Shown: positions 32,827-42,558, numbered from the stretch's first letter. The stretch is 51,828 bases of DNA from Peptococcaceae bacterium BICA1-8 (GCA_000802045.1 JUEF01000094.1:1-51828), one strand, 5' to 3'. Notes: generated by a model from the sequence alone, not told the origin. Program-made: numbers and translations.

Positions 32827-34104
32827 TTAGGAGAGTAACCTAACCAGAAACATACTTATAGGTGGATAGTAAGTTATCATCATTAAATCAATAATTACAA
32901 TAATAATGTATGGCCAAATTTTTCCAATTATTTCTTCTAAAGAAACTTTACTAATTGTTGATGCGACAAAAAGGTCTACACCCAAAGGCGGAGTTATTGT
33001 GCCAATACTTAAATTGACGACCATAATAATGCCAAATAATAAGGGATCGATTCCAAAGTTCGCGGCAGCTGGAAGTAAAATTGAGGCAAAAATCGGTATA
33101 GCCGCAGCAGCGTTCATAAAACAACCAACCACTATTAACATTAAGTTGACTAATAACAGAAAAACTATGTGACTACCCGAAACTGCTGACATTTTGACTG
33201 CTAATGCTTGAGGTAATTGATTAGCTGTAATTACCCAGCCAAATAATCCGGCAGTATTCATAACCAGCATTACTACAGCAGTTGACAATGCAGACTTCAA
33301 GATAATTTCCGGCAATTTTTTTAAAGTTAATTCTTTGTAGATAAAAAATCCGATGATAAACCCATAGAGAGCAGCTATGGCCGCAGCCTCAGTAGGGGTA
33401 AATATACCTCCATAAATACCACCTAAGATAATTACAGGCATCAAGAGAGCCCAAACTGCATCTTTAAAACTGCTTATAATTTCAGAACTTCCATGCCATT
33501 TCTCAACACTGAAATTTTGTTTTCTACAGATAAACCAATTCACAAACATCATACTGATACAGATTAATAATCCTGGCCCAAAGCCTGCTATAAATAAATC
33601 CCCGATAGATATGCCGGCAACAACACCGTAAAGTATCATTAAGATACTAGGTGGAATAATCATTCCCGTTACACCGGCTGCTGCTATCGTAGCTGCAGTA
33701 TAACCCTCGGGATATCCTTTTTCTTTCATTGAAGGAATCATAACGGCACCGATAGCCGCAACTGTTGCAGCATTAGACCCGGAAAGTGCAGCAAAAAAGG
33801 CTGATGCTAAAATTGATATGCCACCTAAGCCACCGCGGAAATGCCCAACTAAAGAGGCGGCAAACCTTACCAATCTTTTAGAAACTCCGCCAGCGGTCAT
33901 TAGTTCTCCAGCCAACATAAAGTAGGGTACAGCTAAAAGTGGGAAGGAATCATTACTGGTAAACATTCTCTGAACAACAATAATTAAAGGGATATCTCCC
34001 ATAAGAGTTAATCCCACAATGCTTGCTAATCCTAAAGAAATTGCAATAGGTACTCTAATAATCATTAAAAGAAACATGGAACCAAAAAGCGCAAAATTTA
34101 CCAT
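32827..34104 (-). CDS. dctM: TRAP transporter large permease DctM
   Basis: The product is 425 aa, hydrophobic throughout with about 12 membrane segments. The sequence GIIVVQRMF...PLLAVPYFMLAGELM and ALSGSNAATVAAIGAVMIPSM, together with ITPPLGVDLFVASTISKVS, is typical. It couples substrate uptake to the sodium gradient. It overlaps dctQ by 7 nt. Complete. Confidence 0.95.
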   Translation of the reverse strand: MVNFALFGSMFLLMIIRVPIAISLGLASIVGLTLMGDIPLIIVVQRMFTSNDSFPLLAVPYFMLAGELMTAGGVSKRLVRFAASLVGHFRGGLGGISILASAFFAALSGSNAATVAAIGAVMIPSMKEKGYPEGYTAATIAAAGVTGMIIPPSILMILYGVVAGISIGDLFIAGFGPGLLICISMMFVNWFICRKQNFSVEKWHGSSEIISSFKDAVWALLMPVIILGGIYGGIFTPTEAAAIAALYGFIIGFFIYKELTLKKLPEIILKSALSTAVVMLVMNTAGLFGWVITANQLPQALAVKMSAVSGSHIVFLLLVNLMLIVVGCFMNAAAAIPIFASILLPAAANFGIDPLLFGIIMVVNLSIGTITPPLGVDLFVASTISKVSLEEIIGKIWPYIIIVIIDLMMITYYPPISMFLVRLLS

Positions 34105-34607
34105 TCTGTCACCTTCCCCTCAGTTTCTGACTGGGAAGATTCCATAATCTCACAATATAGATTCTCTATTGTAAAAATTAACATTAATAAACCACCGACT
34201 GGTATGGCTAAGTAAATTAAACCCATAGGAGCTTCTAAAGCGGGGGAGGCTTGACCCCAAGTAATTATAGTTATCTCTATACCTTTAACGAAAATTAGAG
34301 CGAAGAAGAAAATAGTAAAAGTTGAAGATATAATCATAACTACTTTTCTTAGCTTTTTTGGCATCCAACTGACAAAAAGCTCGATAGCAGCATGAATTTT
34401 CCTTCTAGAACAGACAGCAGAAGCCAAGAAAACTGCCCAAACAAACATAAAACGGGCTAGTTCTTCGGTAAAATATAAGGAGCTATCAAATACATATCTA
34501 AATAAAACTTGCATAATTCCCATAAAGATCATAATAGTAAATGAAACAATGCTCCCCCATATCGCAAACTTTTCTAACAAATCTAGGATTTTATTAACGC
34601 CAGCCAA
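34098..34607 (-). CDS. dctQ: TRAP transporter small permease DctQ
   Basis: The product is 169 aa with four membrane segments. The family pattern RYVFDSSLYFTEELARFMFV with the conserved W in WAVFLASA and the RRKIHAAIELFVSWMP segment are clear. It holds DctM in the transport complex. It has GGAGG upstream and a long hairpin (34629-34662) in the leader. Confidence 0.93.
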   Translation of the reverse strand: MAGVNKILDLLEKFAIWGSIVSFTIMIFMGIMQVLFRYVFDSSLYFTEELARFMFVWAVFLASAVCSRRKIHAAIELFVSWMPKKLRKVVMIISSTFTIFFFALIFVKGIEITIITWGQASPALEAPMGLIYLAIPVGGLLMLIFTIENLYCEIMESSQSETEGKVTEW

Positions 34608-34628
34608 ATTGTCCCCTCCTCTCTAATT

Positions 34629-34662
34629 ATTTACTTACCAGGATGTATCCCGGTAAGTAAAT
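34629..34662. other. Long hairpin between the oxidoreductase and dctQ
   Basis: ATTTACTTACC/GGTAAGTAAAT forms a perfect 11-bp stem extended by GGAT/ATCC around a small loop. There is no T run next to it. It divides the redox genes from the transporter genes and could be an mRNA processing or stability site. It could instead be an operator. Confidence 0.5.
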
Positions 34663-34723
34663 AAACTAGAAGAATAAAATCATAGTCGCAAATTTCTCAA
34701 AGAAAATATTCCTTACTTTCCAC

Positions 34724-36334
34724 TTATCTCATTAAATATGGTATTTTAACATAAAGTGCTTCTTGGGGACATTCCACTTCACAAGGCAGGCAAGACCAAC
34801 ATGTTCTAAATTTACCATATGGTTCACCACAGGATAGACAGCGTTTAGCCTCCGTCAGAGCTTGCTCTTTTGTTATACCCTTTTCAAGTTCCGCAAAGCT
34901 AGCCCGTTCTTTGCCTTCCATTTTGCATGCAATTACCCGCGGGATTGCCTCCGCCTGGGATAAATCCACATCAAATTCCAAATCACAGGAGGCTAAGGGG
35001 TCACGGTCAAATTCTAATGGAATCTTTTGTAGATAGCGTTCAACAGATATGGCTGCTTCCCGTCCTTGGGCCATAGCGTCAGCCACTGATTTAGGACCTA
35101 CTGTCACATCACCAGCCGCAAATACCTTAGTTATAGAAGTTTGCTTTGTTACTGAGTCGGTAACTACGAACCCTTTCTCAATTTCCACACTACCAAAATT
35201 AAAATCTGACTCCATTTCCTGTCCAACAGCAATTATTACAGCATCGGCAGCAAATACTTGACTTTCACCTTCAGAGAACAAAGGAGCAAACTTACCTTCA
35301 CTGTCAAATACCGAGCAACAGCGTTTAAATTCAACGCCTTTTACTTGACCTTCTTCTACTACAAAATTCTTTGGTCCCCAGCCATACTCAATTATAATGC
35401 CTTCCTCTAATGCATCAGCCACTTCCCATTTATATGCGGGCATGTTTTGACAATTTTCTAAACAAACCATTCTAACTTCTTCTGCACCAAACCTGTAGGC
35501 ACTCTGAGCAACATTTAGGGCGGTATTTCCTCCACCGATAACCAAAACTTTTTTGCCTATATTAAAGTCTCTCTTATTTTGTTTAGCTTGTTTTAAATAA
35601 TCTAAAGCGTTAAAGATATTTTTTGAATCCTCTTCAGCTAATCCAAGTTTTTTAGCAGCCTGTGTTCCTGTTGCTACAATAACTGCATGATATTTTTCGG
35701 TAATTTCGTCAGCACTAATGTCTTTTCCAACTTTAGTATTATAGATAATTTGTACGCCCATTTTGCTTAATAGAGAAGTTTCCCTTTGTACTACAGCTTC
35801 GGGCAAACGAAATTCTGGTATACAGCTAGAAAGCATACCACCTAATTTACTAGCAGCTTCATAAACCGTTACCTGATACCCCTTTGTTCTTAGGGTGTAA
35901 GCCGCCATAATTCCCGCCGGACCACCACCGATAACTGCCACTTTTTCATCTAACTCTTTTTGAGGCTCAATATCCTTTAAAACTAATTCATTATTATCAG
36001 CCAAATATCTCTTTAAAACCCTTAAGGCAACCCCGCTACCGTCTACTTCATTACGATTACACTCAGTTTCGCAAGGATGATGGCATATTCTGCCTAAAAT
36101 TCCGGGGAAGGGTAATTGTTCACCTATTATTTCGAGAGCTTGTTCTTCTTCGCCCCGAGCTATCAGTTTTGCATAGCCTTGACAGTTTAGTCCTAACGGA
36201 CACGCTTTCCGGCAAGGTGCAAGCTTCATACGCAGGTTATCAATAATACAAACATCTACACATTTCCCACAAAAGACGCACTTATCTTTATCAACCTTGA
36301 TATTTTGGGCCAATACTTCTAAAATATTACTCAT
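34724..36334 (-). CDS. Ferredoxin-GltD hybrid NAD(P)H:flavoprotein oxidoreductase
   Basis: The product is 536 aa. The N-terminus holds a ferredoxin half-motif (Cys19, 22, 25, 29). A GltD/NfnB-like module follows with its own cluster cysteines (CRKACP...CHHPCETEC), FAD site (VAVIGGGPAGIMAA) and NAD(P) site (VLVIGGGNTALNVA). The C-terminus ends with the other ferredoxin half (CWSCLPCEVECP, Cys512, 515, 518, 522). The two ends align with the two halves of the ferredoxin at 26735, so the GltD core appears inserted into a ferredoxin. ATG 36334 after GGGAGGG is chosen; it overlaps flavoprotein A by 8 nt, suggesting that it feeds electrons to it. Confidence 0.85.
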   Translation of the reverse strand: MSNILEVLAQNIKVDKDKCVFCGKCVDVCIIDNLRMKLAPCRKACPLGLNCQGYAKLIARGEEEQALEIIGEQLPFPGILGRICHHPCETECNRNEVDGSGVALRVLKRYLADNNELVLKDIEPQKELDEKVAVIGGGPAGIMAAYTLRTKGYQVTVYEAASKLGGMLSSCIPEFRLPEAVVQRETSLLSKMGVQIIYNTKVGKDISADEITEKYHAVIVATGTQAAKKLGLAEEDSKNIFNALDYLKQAKQNKRDFNIGKKVLVIGGGNTALNVAQSAYRFGAEEVRMVCLENCQNMPAYKWEVADALEEGIIIEYGWGPKNFVVEEGQVKGVEFKRCCSVFDSEGKFAPLFSEGESQVFAADAVIIAVGQEMESDFNFGSVEIEKGFVVTDSVTKQTSITKVFAAGDVTVGPKSVADAMAQGREAAISVERYLQKIPLEFDRDPLASCDLEFDVDLSQAEAIPRVIACKMEGKERASFAELEKGITKEQALTEAKRCLSCGEPYGKFRTCWSCLPCEVECPQEALYVKIPYLMR

Positions 36335-38015
36335 GGACAGATACCCTCCCTTCAAAATCAGAAGCTACATTTAAAACTTTTTGAGGCTCACGAGCTGTCA
36401 CTGAAGGTAAGTTTGTATTTCCATCCTTCTTAACAATTAGAAGCTTTTGAAAATTATTATCATCTTTAGTAGGATAATCGGAACGATAATGCCATGAACC
36501 CCATCTGCTTTCTTTCCGCTCCCTAGAGGCTGTTGCGGAAAGAATTCCACAGGATATGATACTTTCTACTTCGAAGGCCTTGACCAGATCATGTACTCTA
36601 TTTACCCTAATCTTTTCAAATAACTCTTTTTGCATACCCTGCATTGTTTCAATCCCACGGTTTAACTTATATTCGTTTTTGGGAGCTGTTAAAAATTCAC
36701 CAATTAATCTTCGAGTCTTATACTCAAATTCTTCTATAGATACTTCTGCTTCTGTATTCTGCCATTTTTCAATTTTCTCTTTTATTGAATCAATATAAAC
36801 TGTAGAATTAGCCTGCTCATTGCTAACAGATTTTACATACTCAGATGCCGTTTCAGCTGCAATCTCGCCGAAAACAAATGCACCGGATAAGTGTCCTCTA
36901 CCTACGTTAGCAACATCACCTGCAGCATACAAACCAGGAATAGAAGCTTCCGCTTTTTCATTAACTACAATGCCTGTAATACCATGACCACCACATAAAT
37001 AGGTTTCTGTTGGGCCAAGCTCGATATCACTTTCCCGGAAGTTAATACCACGGCCTTCAAAGAATCTTTCACAGGCAGGTTTTTCAGTTGTAAATAGAAT
37101 CTCTTCAATGCTCTTGATTTTCTCTTCAGATAGATGGCTCATTCTAATTCGAGAATACCCTTTTCCATCAGTGTGTTCTTTTATAATAGACTTAATAGAA
37201 GGATGTCCAAAATCCAGCCTTTCATCAAAGGCATTAAGTAATTGAGCACCCCTAGTAAGAGTAATGTAAAGCAGGGGTGAGCTAATATCTTTTATAATAT
37301 AATAATGGAGGGTATATTCGAGCCCTGTTAACTCTGCACCAGCACGATATGCCAGGTTATAACCATCGCCTGTATTTGCAGGGCAATCATAGACACCATA
37401 AAGATATCCATTCGGTGGTAAACCAAACCTCGCACAACCTCCAGAGGAAACAATTACCGCTTTTGCATTACAAATAATTATCTCTCCTGTGCGAACATTC
37501 ATTCCAATAGCTCCAGCGATCCTACCATCTTCAACAATAAGTTCTAAAGCCATAGTGCGGTTTAAAACTATACAATCAGTTTTCTGTAATCTTTCATACA
37601 AAATTGTTTTTAAATTTGGTTCCTTCATAGTCACGGTATAACCTTTTTTTGCATGGGCTTTTACTACTTCGTATTCCCCATCATACTTAGGGAAGTTTAC
37701 TCCCCATTCAATGAGCTTTTGCATTAAAGGCCAACTTCTTTTAGCCATTTCATAGCTGGGTCCTTCATCGAGAACCCCTTCACAACCATATACTGCATCA
37801 TCAACATAATCTTCTGGCGTAGCAACTCCTGGTACTGTAACAATATTTAAAGCATCCATACCTCTAGGTATACAGCCGCTATATTTCATATGCCCTTTTT
37901 CAAACACCACTACCCTTTGGTCGGGATTTGCTTCTTTGGCACGAAGAGCAGCCATTATTCCTGCACTACCGCCGCCAATTATTAAAATGTCCGTTGTAAT
38001 TACACTTGTCTTCAA
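36327..38015 (-). CDS. AprA/FrdA-like FAD flavoprotein A
   Basis: The product is 562 aa, a paralogue of the protein at 26932 along its whole length (shared SG-x4-GMDALN, PEDYV/PEEYL, WGVNFPK/WGVFFPK, CGGHGITGIVV). FAD motif GGGSAGIMAA near residue 16 and GLYAAGDVA near 380. TTG start, 9 nt after AAGGAGG. It opens the long unit, ahead of the ferredoxin-GltD hybrid, and is presumably its redox partner. The substrate is unknown; the set lacks sulfate-activation genes, so a carboxylic acid is more plausible than APS. Confidence 0.82.
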   Translation of the reverse strand: MKTSVITTDILIIGGGSAGIMAALRAKEANPDQRVVVFEKGHMKYSGCIPRGMDALNIVTVPGVATPEDYVDDAVYGCEGVLDEGPSYEMAKRSWPLMQKLIEWGVNFPKYDGEYEVVKAHAKKGYTVTMKEPNLKTILYERLQKTDCIVLNRTMALELIVEDGRIAGAIGMNVRTGEIIICNAKAVIVSSGGCARFGLPPNGYLYGVYDCPANTGDGYNLAYRAGAELTGLEYTLHYYIIKDISSPLLYITLTRGAQLLNAFDERLDFGHPSIKSIIKEHTDGKGYSRIRMSHLSEEKIKSIEEILFTTEKPACERFFEGRGINFRESDIELGPTETYLCGGHGITGIVVNEKAEASIPGLYAAGDVANVGRGHLSGAFVFGEIAAETASEYVKSVSNEQANSTVYIDSIKEKIEKWQNTEAEVSIEEFEYKTRRLIGEFLTAPKNEYKLNRGIETMQGMQKELFEKIRVNRVHDLVKAFEVESIISCGILSATASRERKESRWGSWHYRSDYPTKDDNNFQKLLIVKKDGNTNLPSVTAREPQKVLNVASDFEGRVSVHE

Positions 38016-38193
38016 TTTATCATTTCCTCCTTTTTTAAATTGAAATAATTTATTCTTTAGCCACCTCCAAGCTAAGACAGATAATTAACTCTTCTATAAA
38101 GATTTTCTTCATTAGTTATTTTTGTCCTTTGCATAATTTTTACTTATAGTTGCACTATTTTGACAATCTACACTTTATAAAAAAAGCATAATT

Positions 38194-38221
38194 AAAAACG
38201 GCCCCTAAAATTGGAACCGTT
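38194..38221 (-). terminator. Intrinsic terminator after the TauE-family gene
   Basis: AACGGTTCC/GGGGCCGTT on the minus strand (with two T-G pairs), loop of seven, followed by a run of five T. It separates the TauE gene from flavoprotein A. Confidence 0.8.
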
Positions 38222-38249
38222 TATTTTCTACTGAAAACTCAGTACTAGT

Positions 38250-38975
38250 TTATAAATTTCCTATAGTTGTAATTAGTAGATATATACCTGTTAATACTAA
38301 CAACCAATATATAATCTTATAAAAGAGTTGCTGATCTAATTTCATAAATAGCCTTTCGCCCAGATAAATTCCAATTAACAAAAATGGAATCGACCATAGA
38401 GTTGATATCCAAATATTCTTTGCAATATTGTGCATTGTTAATTGAAGTAATAAGCTTACCGAATATATAAATACAAAATATGCCATTGTAGTACTACGCA
38501 GAACAGCCTTCTCTATTCTGGCTCCTGCAAAATATATTAATAAAGGAGGTCCTGGCATACCTATGCTTGTAGTCAGTATCCCCGATAATACCCCTGTTAT
38601 TACTCCTCTGACATTGCTCTCTTTAATATTAATATTAGCCATTAATAAAGCTGAAAAGGCAAGGATTAATATACTCACAAAAATCTTTAGTGGTTGAACA
38701 TCAAGAAAAAGAAAAATAAAAAATCCCGGTAAAGCTCCAATTAAGCTGCCTTTTATTAATCGTATTAGCATTTCTTTATTTACTTCATTACGAATTTTAT
38801 AAGTCATAATGATACTGATCAATAAACAAAGAATAATATTTAACTGGATCGCATCATGGGGTGGAAATATTATAAGTAAAAGCGGGGTAGCAATCATAGC
38901 AAATCCGAAGCCTGTTCCTGCTTGTAAAGTTGAAGCAACTAATACTATTAAGGTTAAAACAAATGTACTATTCAT
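38250..38975 (-). CDS. TauE/SafE-family anion exporter
   Basis: The product is about 241 aa with seven to eight membrane segments and the two-fold pattern of the family: ATLQAGTGFGFAMIATPLLL in the first half, TGVLSGILTTSIGMPGPPLL in the second. These proteins export sulfite, sulfonates or organic anions. I place the start at ATG 38975, preceded by AAAGGA; an upstream in-frame start (39014) adds 13 hydrophilic residues and has no ribosome site. It could export a product of the neighbouring carboxylate pathway, but has its own terminator. Confidence 0.88.
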   Translation of the reverse strand: MNSTFVLTLIVLVASTLQAGTGFGFAMIATPLLLIIFPPHDAIQLNIILCLLISIIMTYKIRNEVNKEMLIRLIKGSLIGALPGFFIFLFLDVQPLKIFVSILILAFSALLMANINIKESNVRGVITGVLSGILTTSIGMPGPPLLIYFAGARIEKAVLRSTTMAYFVFIYSVSLLLQLTMHNIAKNIWISTLWSIPFLLIGIYLGERLFMKLDQQLFYKIIYWLLVLTGIYLLITTIGNL

Positions 38976-39084
38976 GTAATATTCCTTTCTAATAACATGC
39001 TTAGGTCTATCCATCCATAATAAACATATTATAAACTAAGCTATAATATAGATATGAAAAAGAAATTCAAAACTAGCTATTACT

Positions 39085-39113
39085 AAAAAAGCCCTTGGAA
39101 ATTCCAAGGGCTT
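39085..39113 (-). terminator. Intrinsic terminator after ftsZ
   Basis: AGCCCTTGG/CCAAGGGCT with a small AT loop, then five or six T on the minus strand, 4 nt past the ftsZ stop. It closes the mur-fts cluster. Confidence 0.9.
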
Positions 39114-39116
39114 TTA

Positions 39117-40154
39117 CTATCTTCTCCGTAAAAATTCAGGAATTGTCCAGTCTTCGTTGGGGAAGTTCTTGATCGGAATCCTTTCTTCAGCTTTAGGCCT
39201 TGGTTGGTCAAAACCTGTAGCAATAACAGTGACCCTGATCTCATCTTGCAAGTTTTCATCTATAACGGCTCCAAAAATAATATTTGCTTCAGGATCAGCT
39301 GCATCTGCAATTATTTCCGCAGCTTCATTAACCTCAAATAGGCTTAAACCTGCACCACCGGTAATATTCAAAAGTACACCTTTAGCGCCCTCTATGGAGG
39401 TTTCCAATAAAGGAGAAGATATTGCATTACGGGCAGCAGTAACAGCCCTGTTTTCCCCTTTAGCGGTGCCAATTCCCATTAAGGCGGAGCCGGTATCATG
39501 CATTATAGTTTTAACATCAGCAAAGTCCAAATTGATAAGCCCGGGGACAGCTATTAGGTCCGAGATACCTTGAACCCCTTGACGCAAAACATCGTCGGCA
39601 ATTCGGAAAGCTTCATTAATGGAAGTATTCTTATCAACAACCTGAAGTAAACGGTCATTTGGAATAGTAATTAACGTATCTACTTTTTCCTTGAGATTAT
39701 TTGCACCAGTCTGAGCCTGCTGAGAACGTTTCTTCCCCTCAAAAGTAAACGGTTTAGTAACTACTCCAACAGTTAAAGCTCCAATTTCTTTTGCGACCTC
39801 GGCCACTATAGGAGCTGCACCAGTACCAGTACCACCACCCATACCGGCAGTAACAAATACCATATCTGCACCTTTTAGGGCTTTTAATAACTCATCTCTA
39901 CTTTCTTCAGCAGCATTTTTACCAATTTCGGGGTTAGCTCCAGCTCCCAATCCTCTGGTAAGCTTAGTACCTATCTGAATTTTTACCTCCGCTTGGGAAA
40001 GGTATAGTGCTTGAGCATCAGTATTGACAGCAATAAACTCCACACCCTTTAAACCGGCTGCTATCATTCTATTTATTGCATTACTACCACCGCCACCAAC
40101 ACCGATTACTTTTATCTGCGCAAACTGGTGGATATCTACATCAAATTCTAGCAT
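39117..40154 (-). CDS. ftsZ: Cell division GTPase FtsZ
   Basis: The product is 345 aa. The tubulin-signature loop GMGGGTGTG (about 104-112), the N-terminal [15 protein letters not shown] and the T7 loop (about 199-210, [11 protein letters not shown]) are intact. The C-terminal peptide IPEFLRRR, which binds FtsA/SepF/EzrA, is present, joined by a very short linker. FtsZ polymerises into the Z-ring at the division site. It is the last gene of the cluster, with its own terminator. ftsA, normally next door, is absent. Confidence 0.98.
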   Translation of the reverse strand: MLEFDVDIHQFAQIKVIGVGGGGSNAINRMIAAGLKGVEFIAVNTDAQALYLSQAEVKIQIGTKLTRGLGAGANPEIGKNAAEESRDELLKALKGADMVFVTAGMGGGTGTGAAPIVAEVAKEIGALTVGVVTKPFTFEGKKRSQQAQTGANNLKEKVDTLITIPNDRLLQVVDKNTSINEAFRIADDVLRQGVQGISDLIAVPGLINLDFADVKTIMHDTGSALMGIGTAKGENRAVTAARNAISSPLLETSIEGAKGVLLNITGGAGLSLFEVNEAAEIIADAADPEANIIFGAVIDENLQDEIRVTVIATGFDQPRPKAEERIPIKNFPNEDWTIPEFLRRR

Positions 40155-40284
40155 GAAGCTAACAACCCCTTTCTTCCTAACGTAACAAATAATATTAAAT
40201 TAATAATTAGTTCAGGTTTTCTAAACCTTAAATTCCACGTTACTTGAGATTTTTCCTTTTTTTTAGTACTTAAATATTTCTCTA

Positions 40285-41052
40285 TTATTTTCTTTTAATC
40301 ACTGGTGGTCCTGAAAAACGGAGATCAATATATTCAATATTGCTATCATCAAAGCCTATCTTATTAAAATCCTCCAAGATATGTTTCAAATCATCGAGCT
40401 TTTCTGAAATGTTTTCCAGAGAGCCTAAGCGAATTTCAATTCCGTCTAGAGTATAAGCAAGTATATGCCCCTTGTTTTCAATGTTTAGTTCGACAATGTC
40501 ATTCAACAGTTCCTGGGGGCTTTCGGCAATAATACCTAAAGCTAAACTTAACTCATCATTTTTTATTACTTGACCCGGACCCGGTAACTGTTCTAAATCA
40601 ACCCCACTTATTACCGGGAGGGTATATTCACCAATATCATGAATTAAGGCTAAGAAAACCCCGTCCTTACTTACCTGTATAAAGCCGTCTGTGCAAACTA
40701 AAAGGCCAACTGGCTTACGCTCTAAAACATGAATCTTCAAGGTATCGGGTAACGCCCGTTTGATCTCTACGTTTTCTACAAAAGGATGCACCGATATCCT
40801 CTTAATTATCTCTTTTTTATCAATCTTTATTAAATTTTGACCTGTATTGACTTGACTTAGTATTAATATTTTTTCAGTATCAAGGAGGTGATTTCCTGTA
40901 ACATTTATATTTTCAATAGTAAAGAACGGCGAATGAAGAAAGAAATACATACCCACTGCCACCAAAAAAATATAAATGAAAGGGATTGGAATCTTATAAT
41001 TATTCTTACTTTTTCTTACTTTTCTGTAACTATCCATTTTTGCAACCTTCAT
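40285..41052 (-). CDS. ftsQ: Cell division protein FtsQ/DivIB
   Basis: The product is 255 aa (250 if the ATG at 41037 is used; both have ribosome-like sites). A short basic cytoplasmic tail and one membrane segment (about 26-42) lead to a POTRA domain beginning ENINVTGNHLLDTEKILILS and then the beta domain (IKRALPDTLKIHVLERKPVG). It is a bitopic divisome protein. It lies between murA and ftsZ and is served by the promoter at 41097-41126. Confidence 0.9.
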   Translation of the reverse strand: MKVAKMDSYRKVRKSKNNYKIPIPFIYIFLVAVGMYFFLHSPFFTIENINVTGNHLLDTEKILILSQVNTGQNLIKIDKKEIIKRISVHPFVENVEIKRALPDTLKIHVLERKPVGLLVCTDGFIQVSKDGVFLALIHDIGEYTLPVISGVDLEQLPGPGQVIKNDELSLALGIIAESPQELLNDIVELNIENKGHILAYTLDGIEIRLGSLENISEKLDDLKHILEDFNKIGFDDSNIEYIDLRFSGPPVIKRK

Positions 41053-41096
41053 CCTGTTTCACCCTATTTTGCCAAAAAATAAAAATCCCTCAACCA

Positions 41097-41126
41097 ATTA
41101 TAGCAAAGGGAGCTATAACTTGTCCA
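41097..41126 (-). promoter_or_regulatory. Predicted promoter for ftsQ-ftsZ
   Basis: On the minus strand TGGACA (41126-41121), an 18-bp spacer and a perfect TATAAT (41102-41097), about 45 nt before the ftsQ ATG. It follows the hairpin at 41142-41164, so the division genes have their own transcription start. Confidence 0.7.
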
Positions 41127-41141
41127 AGGTTTCCTTTTAAG

Positions 41142-41164
41142 AAAAGCCTGCGATGCAGGTTTTT
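41142..41164. terminator. Terminator-like hairpin between murA and ftsQ
   Basis: CCTGC-GAT-GCAGG flanked by AAAA on the left and TTTTT on the right, so it can act on either strand. It would end the mur transcripts before the ftsQ promoter. Confidence 0.6.
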
Positions 41165-41189
41165 CTGTGCTACAGTTCTAAATTCATAG

Positions 41190-41268
41190 GTTAAGGTTTC
41201 GCTTCGCTAGGTTGAGGTTGAGAAATACTTTTTCTTAGCCTTAGCCTTAACCTGTCCCGTTAGGGACA
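41190..41268. repeat. Low-complexity intergenic repeat with a CGCTTCGCTAG core
   Basis: The stretch reads as irregular GGTTAAG/GGTTGAG repeats around CGCTTCGCTAG (about 41203-41213), followed by AGCCTTAGCCTTAACC. The same core with TTAAG-type flanks occurs, inverted, at the extreme right edge of the window (51790-51828). A GTCCC/GGGAC hairpin lies next to the murA stop. Confidence 0.65.
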
Positions 41269-41269
41269 T

Positions 41270-42556
41270 CTATTTCTCTAATCTCCGGTTTGTTTCAGTT
41301 ACTCGAATTACTTTTGCGCCTAAACCCCGAAGCTTTTGTTCAAAGTTTTCGTATCCTCTGTCAATGTGATATATGGAATCAACAATAGTTGCATCCTCCG
41401 CACCTAAGCCAGCTATTGCCAAGGCCGCACCAGCCCGCAAATCTGAAGCATTGACAAATGTCCCACTTAGACTGCCTTTATTCTTACCTTTAATGACAGC
41501 AATTCTCCCTTCGACTTTTATGTCTGCTCCCATTCGCCGCAGCTCATCTACATGCTTATAGCGGTTTTCAAAGATATTTTCACTGATAATACTCGTTCCT
41601 TGAGCAATTGATAAGAGTGCCATCATTTGAGGCTGCATATCTGTTGGAAAGCCTGGATACGGCATTGTCTTTATATCTACCGGTTTTAAAGCATCTGGAC
41701 CAATCACCCTTACCCCATATTCTTCTTCAAATAATTTAACTCCCATGTCTCTTAATTTAGCAACTATGGCTTCCATCTGCCTCAAATGAATGTTTTCGAT
41801 CTTAATATTACCTCCGGTAATAGCCGCTGCCGCCATAAAAGTACCCGCCTCAATACGATCCGGAATAACGGTATGCTCTGCAGCAGACAATTTGTCAACA
41901 CCTTGGATAACAATTACATCAGTACCTGCACCGCTGATCCTGGCACCCATATTATTTAAAAACTTTTGTAAATCTACTATTTCCGGCTCTTTAGCAGCAT
42001 TAGATATAACGGTCTTACCTTCAGCTAAAACCGCTGCCATCATTAAATTTTCTGTTGCACCAACACTAGGAAAATCAAAACAAATTTCCGCGCCTTTTAA
42101 ACGCCCTTTTGGTGCTGATGCCTCAATAAATCCGAATTTCTCCTCAATGACAGCTCCCATTACACTTAAACCTTTTAAATGCAAATCCATTGGCCGTGAA
42201 CCAATAGCACAGCCCCCAGGAAAGCTTACTTTTGCAAAACCAAATTTTGTTAAAAGCGGACCCATAACTAGATTAGAAGCCCGCATTTTACGCATTAGAA
42301 AATCCGATATCTCAATGGAATTTACTTTAGAACCATCAATTTTCATGGTTGAACCTGACCACTCAATAGAACAACCTAAAAAGTCCAATACCTCTTTCAT
42401 CACCTGAACGTCACGTAGTCTTGGTACATCATATATCACAGTTAGACCTGAAGAAAGGAGTGAAGCTGCTAATATAGGCAAAACAGCATTTTTAGCACCA
42501 CTTATTCGTACAGAACCAGAAAGAGGATTCCCGCCCATGATTATATATTTCTCCAC
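41270..42556 (-). CDS. murA: UDP-N-acetylglucosamine 1-carboxyvinyltransferase MurA
   Basis: The product is 428 aa. It catalyses the first committed step of peptidoglycan synthesis, phosphoenolpyruvate transfer to UDP-GlcNAc. The PEP-binding Lys22-Asn23 (SGAKNAVLPIL) and the catalytic Cys116 (PGGCAIGSRP) are present, so it should be fosfomycin-sensitive in principle. It starts 3 nt after the murB stop, indicating one operon. Confidence 0.96.
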   Translation of the reverse strand: MEKYIIMGGNPLSGSVRISGAKNAVLPILAASLLSSGLTVIYDVPRLRDVQVMKEVLDFLGCSIEWSGSTMKIDGSKVNSIEISDFLMRKMRASNLVMGPLLTKFGFAKVSFPGGCAIGSRPMDLHLKGLSVMGAVIEEKFGFIEASAPKGRLKGAEICFDFPSVGATENLMMAAVLAEGKTVISNAAKEPEIVDLQKFLNNMGARISGAGTDVIVIQGVDKLSAAEHTVIPDRIEAGTFMAAAAITGGNIKIENIHLRQMEAIVAKLRDMGVKLFEEEYGVRVIGPDALKPVDIKTMPYPGFPTDMQPQMMALLSIAQGTSIISENIFENRYKHVDELRRMGADIKVEGRIAVIKGKNKGSLSGTFVNASDLRAGAALAIAGLGAEDATIVDSIYHIDRGYENFEQKLRGLGAKVIRVTETNRRLEK

Positions 42557-42558
42557 TT

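Noticed and set aside
41790-42407. 205-codon plus-strand frame opposite murA
   Set aside because: It is fully antisense to a highly conserved enzyme with intact catalytic residues; no promoter or ribosome site favours it.
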